A stretch of 22,117 bases of DNA from Triparma columacea (lineage: Eukaryota; Sar; Bolidophyceae; Parmales; Triparmaceae), in the NCBI GenBank assembly GCA_030267965.1, contig BRYA01000359.1, forward strand, positions 8,942 to 31,058, given 5' to 3'. Below the pieces are notes generated by a model, which was not told where the DNA came from, did no database searches, and worked only from the letters and a program-made list of their open reading frames with translations. This document shows, in pieces, positions 21,221-22,117 of the stretch. The first letter of the stretch is position 1, and each line of letters begins with the position of its first letter. The translations under genes and the position numbers were made by a program.

Positions 21221-22117
21221 ATGAACATTGATGTTGTTACAACCCTAGGAGATGTAAGCGCAAAAAAGGACGACATGGTTGAGGCCACTGAAGGCGGTAC
21301 TGCTGTGCGCGAAAAAAAGGCCATCATGGAGAGTGATATTGGAGCAGACATTGGCGGAGTAGTTGGTGTTGCAACGACTGACGATGGTCCGCAGCTCCCC
21401 TCCAGTCCTCATCGCGTCCCCTTCGGTGCGCCCAGCCATATTGATGCCGATTACGCAGCACAAGGTCCCGAACAAGGCAAACATGCCAAGCTTCTGGAGG
21501 ACAGAGTTGAAGGCCTCATCGACAATTCCACCAGAGGCAAAATGAAGGACAGGGAAGGCAAAGTCCGTGAGTCGACCAAGGAGCACGTCGAGAGGACGGA
21601 GGAACTCCAGGTTGAAGCACAGGATCGTAAAGATGACGAGAGCGCAAAGCTCAACGTTATGGGCCCCCTTGCAGATGCTTTAACCACAGGGGAGAGAGAA
21701 GTTATCGAGACACACACAAATGCCGATGTTGAGACCGGGCTCGTCATTCCCGAAAATGATAACACGAGCTTGCTTGACGGTGACATGAGCACAAGGGGGG
21801 AGGAATCCAATGAAGAGGTTGGAACGAGAATTGGCGAGCAGTTGATGCGAACAGTGAAGAAGAGGAAACGTGGCCATAACGGGGAAAGTAAGGTCAAGGT
21901 CGTCAAGGATTTCATCACAAGCAACCAAGCACTAGGGGAGCTAATAGAGGAGAACAATTTTGTCGGAACCATGTTGTGCGCTGTGGTGAGGAACAAGCTG
22001 AAAAGGGATGCTGCAAAGGAGGGCTTGAATGAGAATGAGGAGGAAGCCAAGGGGTGGAAGATCGGGAGTGAGTTGACAAAGACCATGTCAGTTACAACCT
22101 CTGCTGAGGAAGCAATA
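21221..22117 (+). CDS. Charged protein of unknown function, runs off right edge
   Basis: One plus-strand frame stays open from ATG 21221 to the end of the window (299 codons, no stop). A second ATG at 21275 (MVEATEGGTAVREKK) is an equally good start. The product is hydrophilic and rich in E, D, K, R, G and T, with a charged middle (about residues 105-140) that may be helical. A basic cluster KKRKRGH at about residue 212 looks like a nuclear localisation signal. It is followed by a more ordered stretch, VKDFITSNQALGELIEENNF then VGTMLCAVVRNKLKR. I recognise no domain. The opposite strand is also open over 21451-22086, but its Ser/Leu/Phe-rich product has the look of an antisense shadow. It is divergent from the dynein gene. 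The gene is incomplete here and may contain introns beyond the edge. Confidence 0.65.
   Translation, partial: MNIDVVTTLGDVSAKKDDMVEATEGGTAVREKKAIMESDIGADIGGVVGVATTDDGPQLPSSPHRVPFGAPSHIDADYAAQGPEQGKHAKLLEDRVEGLIDNSTRGKMKDREGKVRESTKEHVERTEELQVEAQDRKDDESAKLNVMGPLADALTTGEREVIETHTNADVETGLVIPENDNTSLLDGDMSTRGEESNEEVGTRIGEQLMRTVKKRKRGHNGESKVKVVKDFITSNQALGELIEENNFVGTMLCAVVRNKLKRDAAKEGLNENEEEAKGWKIGSELTKTMSVTTSAEEAI

Noticed and set aside
21451..22086. Minus-strand 211-aa Ser/Leu/Phe-rich frame
   Set aside because: The plus strand is open over a longer span with a charged, soluble-looking product; the minus frame has the composition typical of an antisense shadow.

Overview
This window is nuclear DNA from a flagellated eukaryote. 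Coding is split by short spliceosomal introns (71-411 nt, GT...AG) and three of the five genes read as, or resemble, axonemal or centriolar proteins. The best guess, at low confidence, is a photosynthetic or related stramenopile (ochrophyte): the conserved block of the 3629-6035 gene resembles, from memory only, uncharacterised diatom and oomycete proteins. No tRNA, rRNA, CRISPR array or transposon was seen.

Layout, left to right. (1) 1-1457, minus strand: 5' part of a highly charged coiled-coil protein that runs off the left edge (exons 1457-1233 and 821-<1). (2) 1458-1903: head-to-head intergenic region. (3) 1904-3488, plus: complete four-exon gene for DRC10/IQCD, a nexin-dynein regulatory complex subunit (381 aa). 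(4) 3489-3628: short convergent gap. (5) 3629-6035, minus: complete five-exon gene (611 aa) for a probable nuclear protein with a compact conserved domain of unknown function. (6) 6036-6866: intergenic region with a small hairpin and a 57-bp minisatellite. (7) 6867-21101, minus: complete seven-exon axonemal dynein heavy chain (4522 aa), closest by memory to DNAH2, the beta heavy chain of two-headed inner-arm dynein I1/f. (8) 21102-21220: short divergent promoter region. (9) 21221->22117, plus: open charged reading frame running off the right edge, function unknown.

The exon joins were built by hand. Every junction keeps frame, and 11 of the 14 introns carry CTAACnC upstream of the acceptor, which supports the models independently. 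DRC10 and the dynein would work in the same machine: the nexin-dynein regulatory complex coordinates the inner arms within each 96-nm repeat of the outer doublet. The two other unknown genes share divergent intergenic regions with these two flagellar genes, so co-expression during flagellar assembly is a reasonable but unproven idea.
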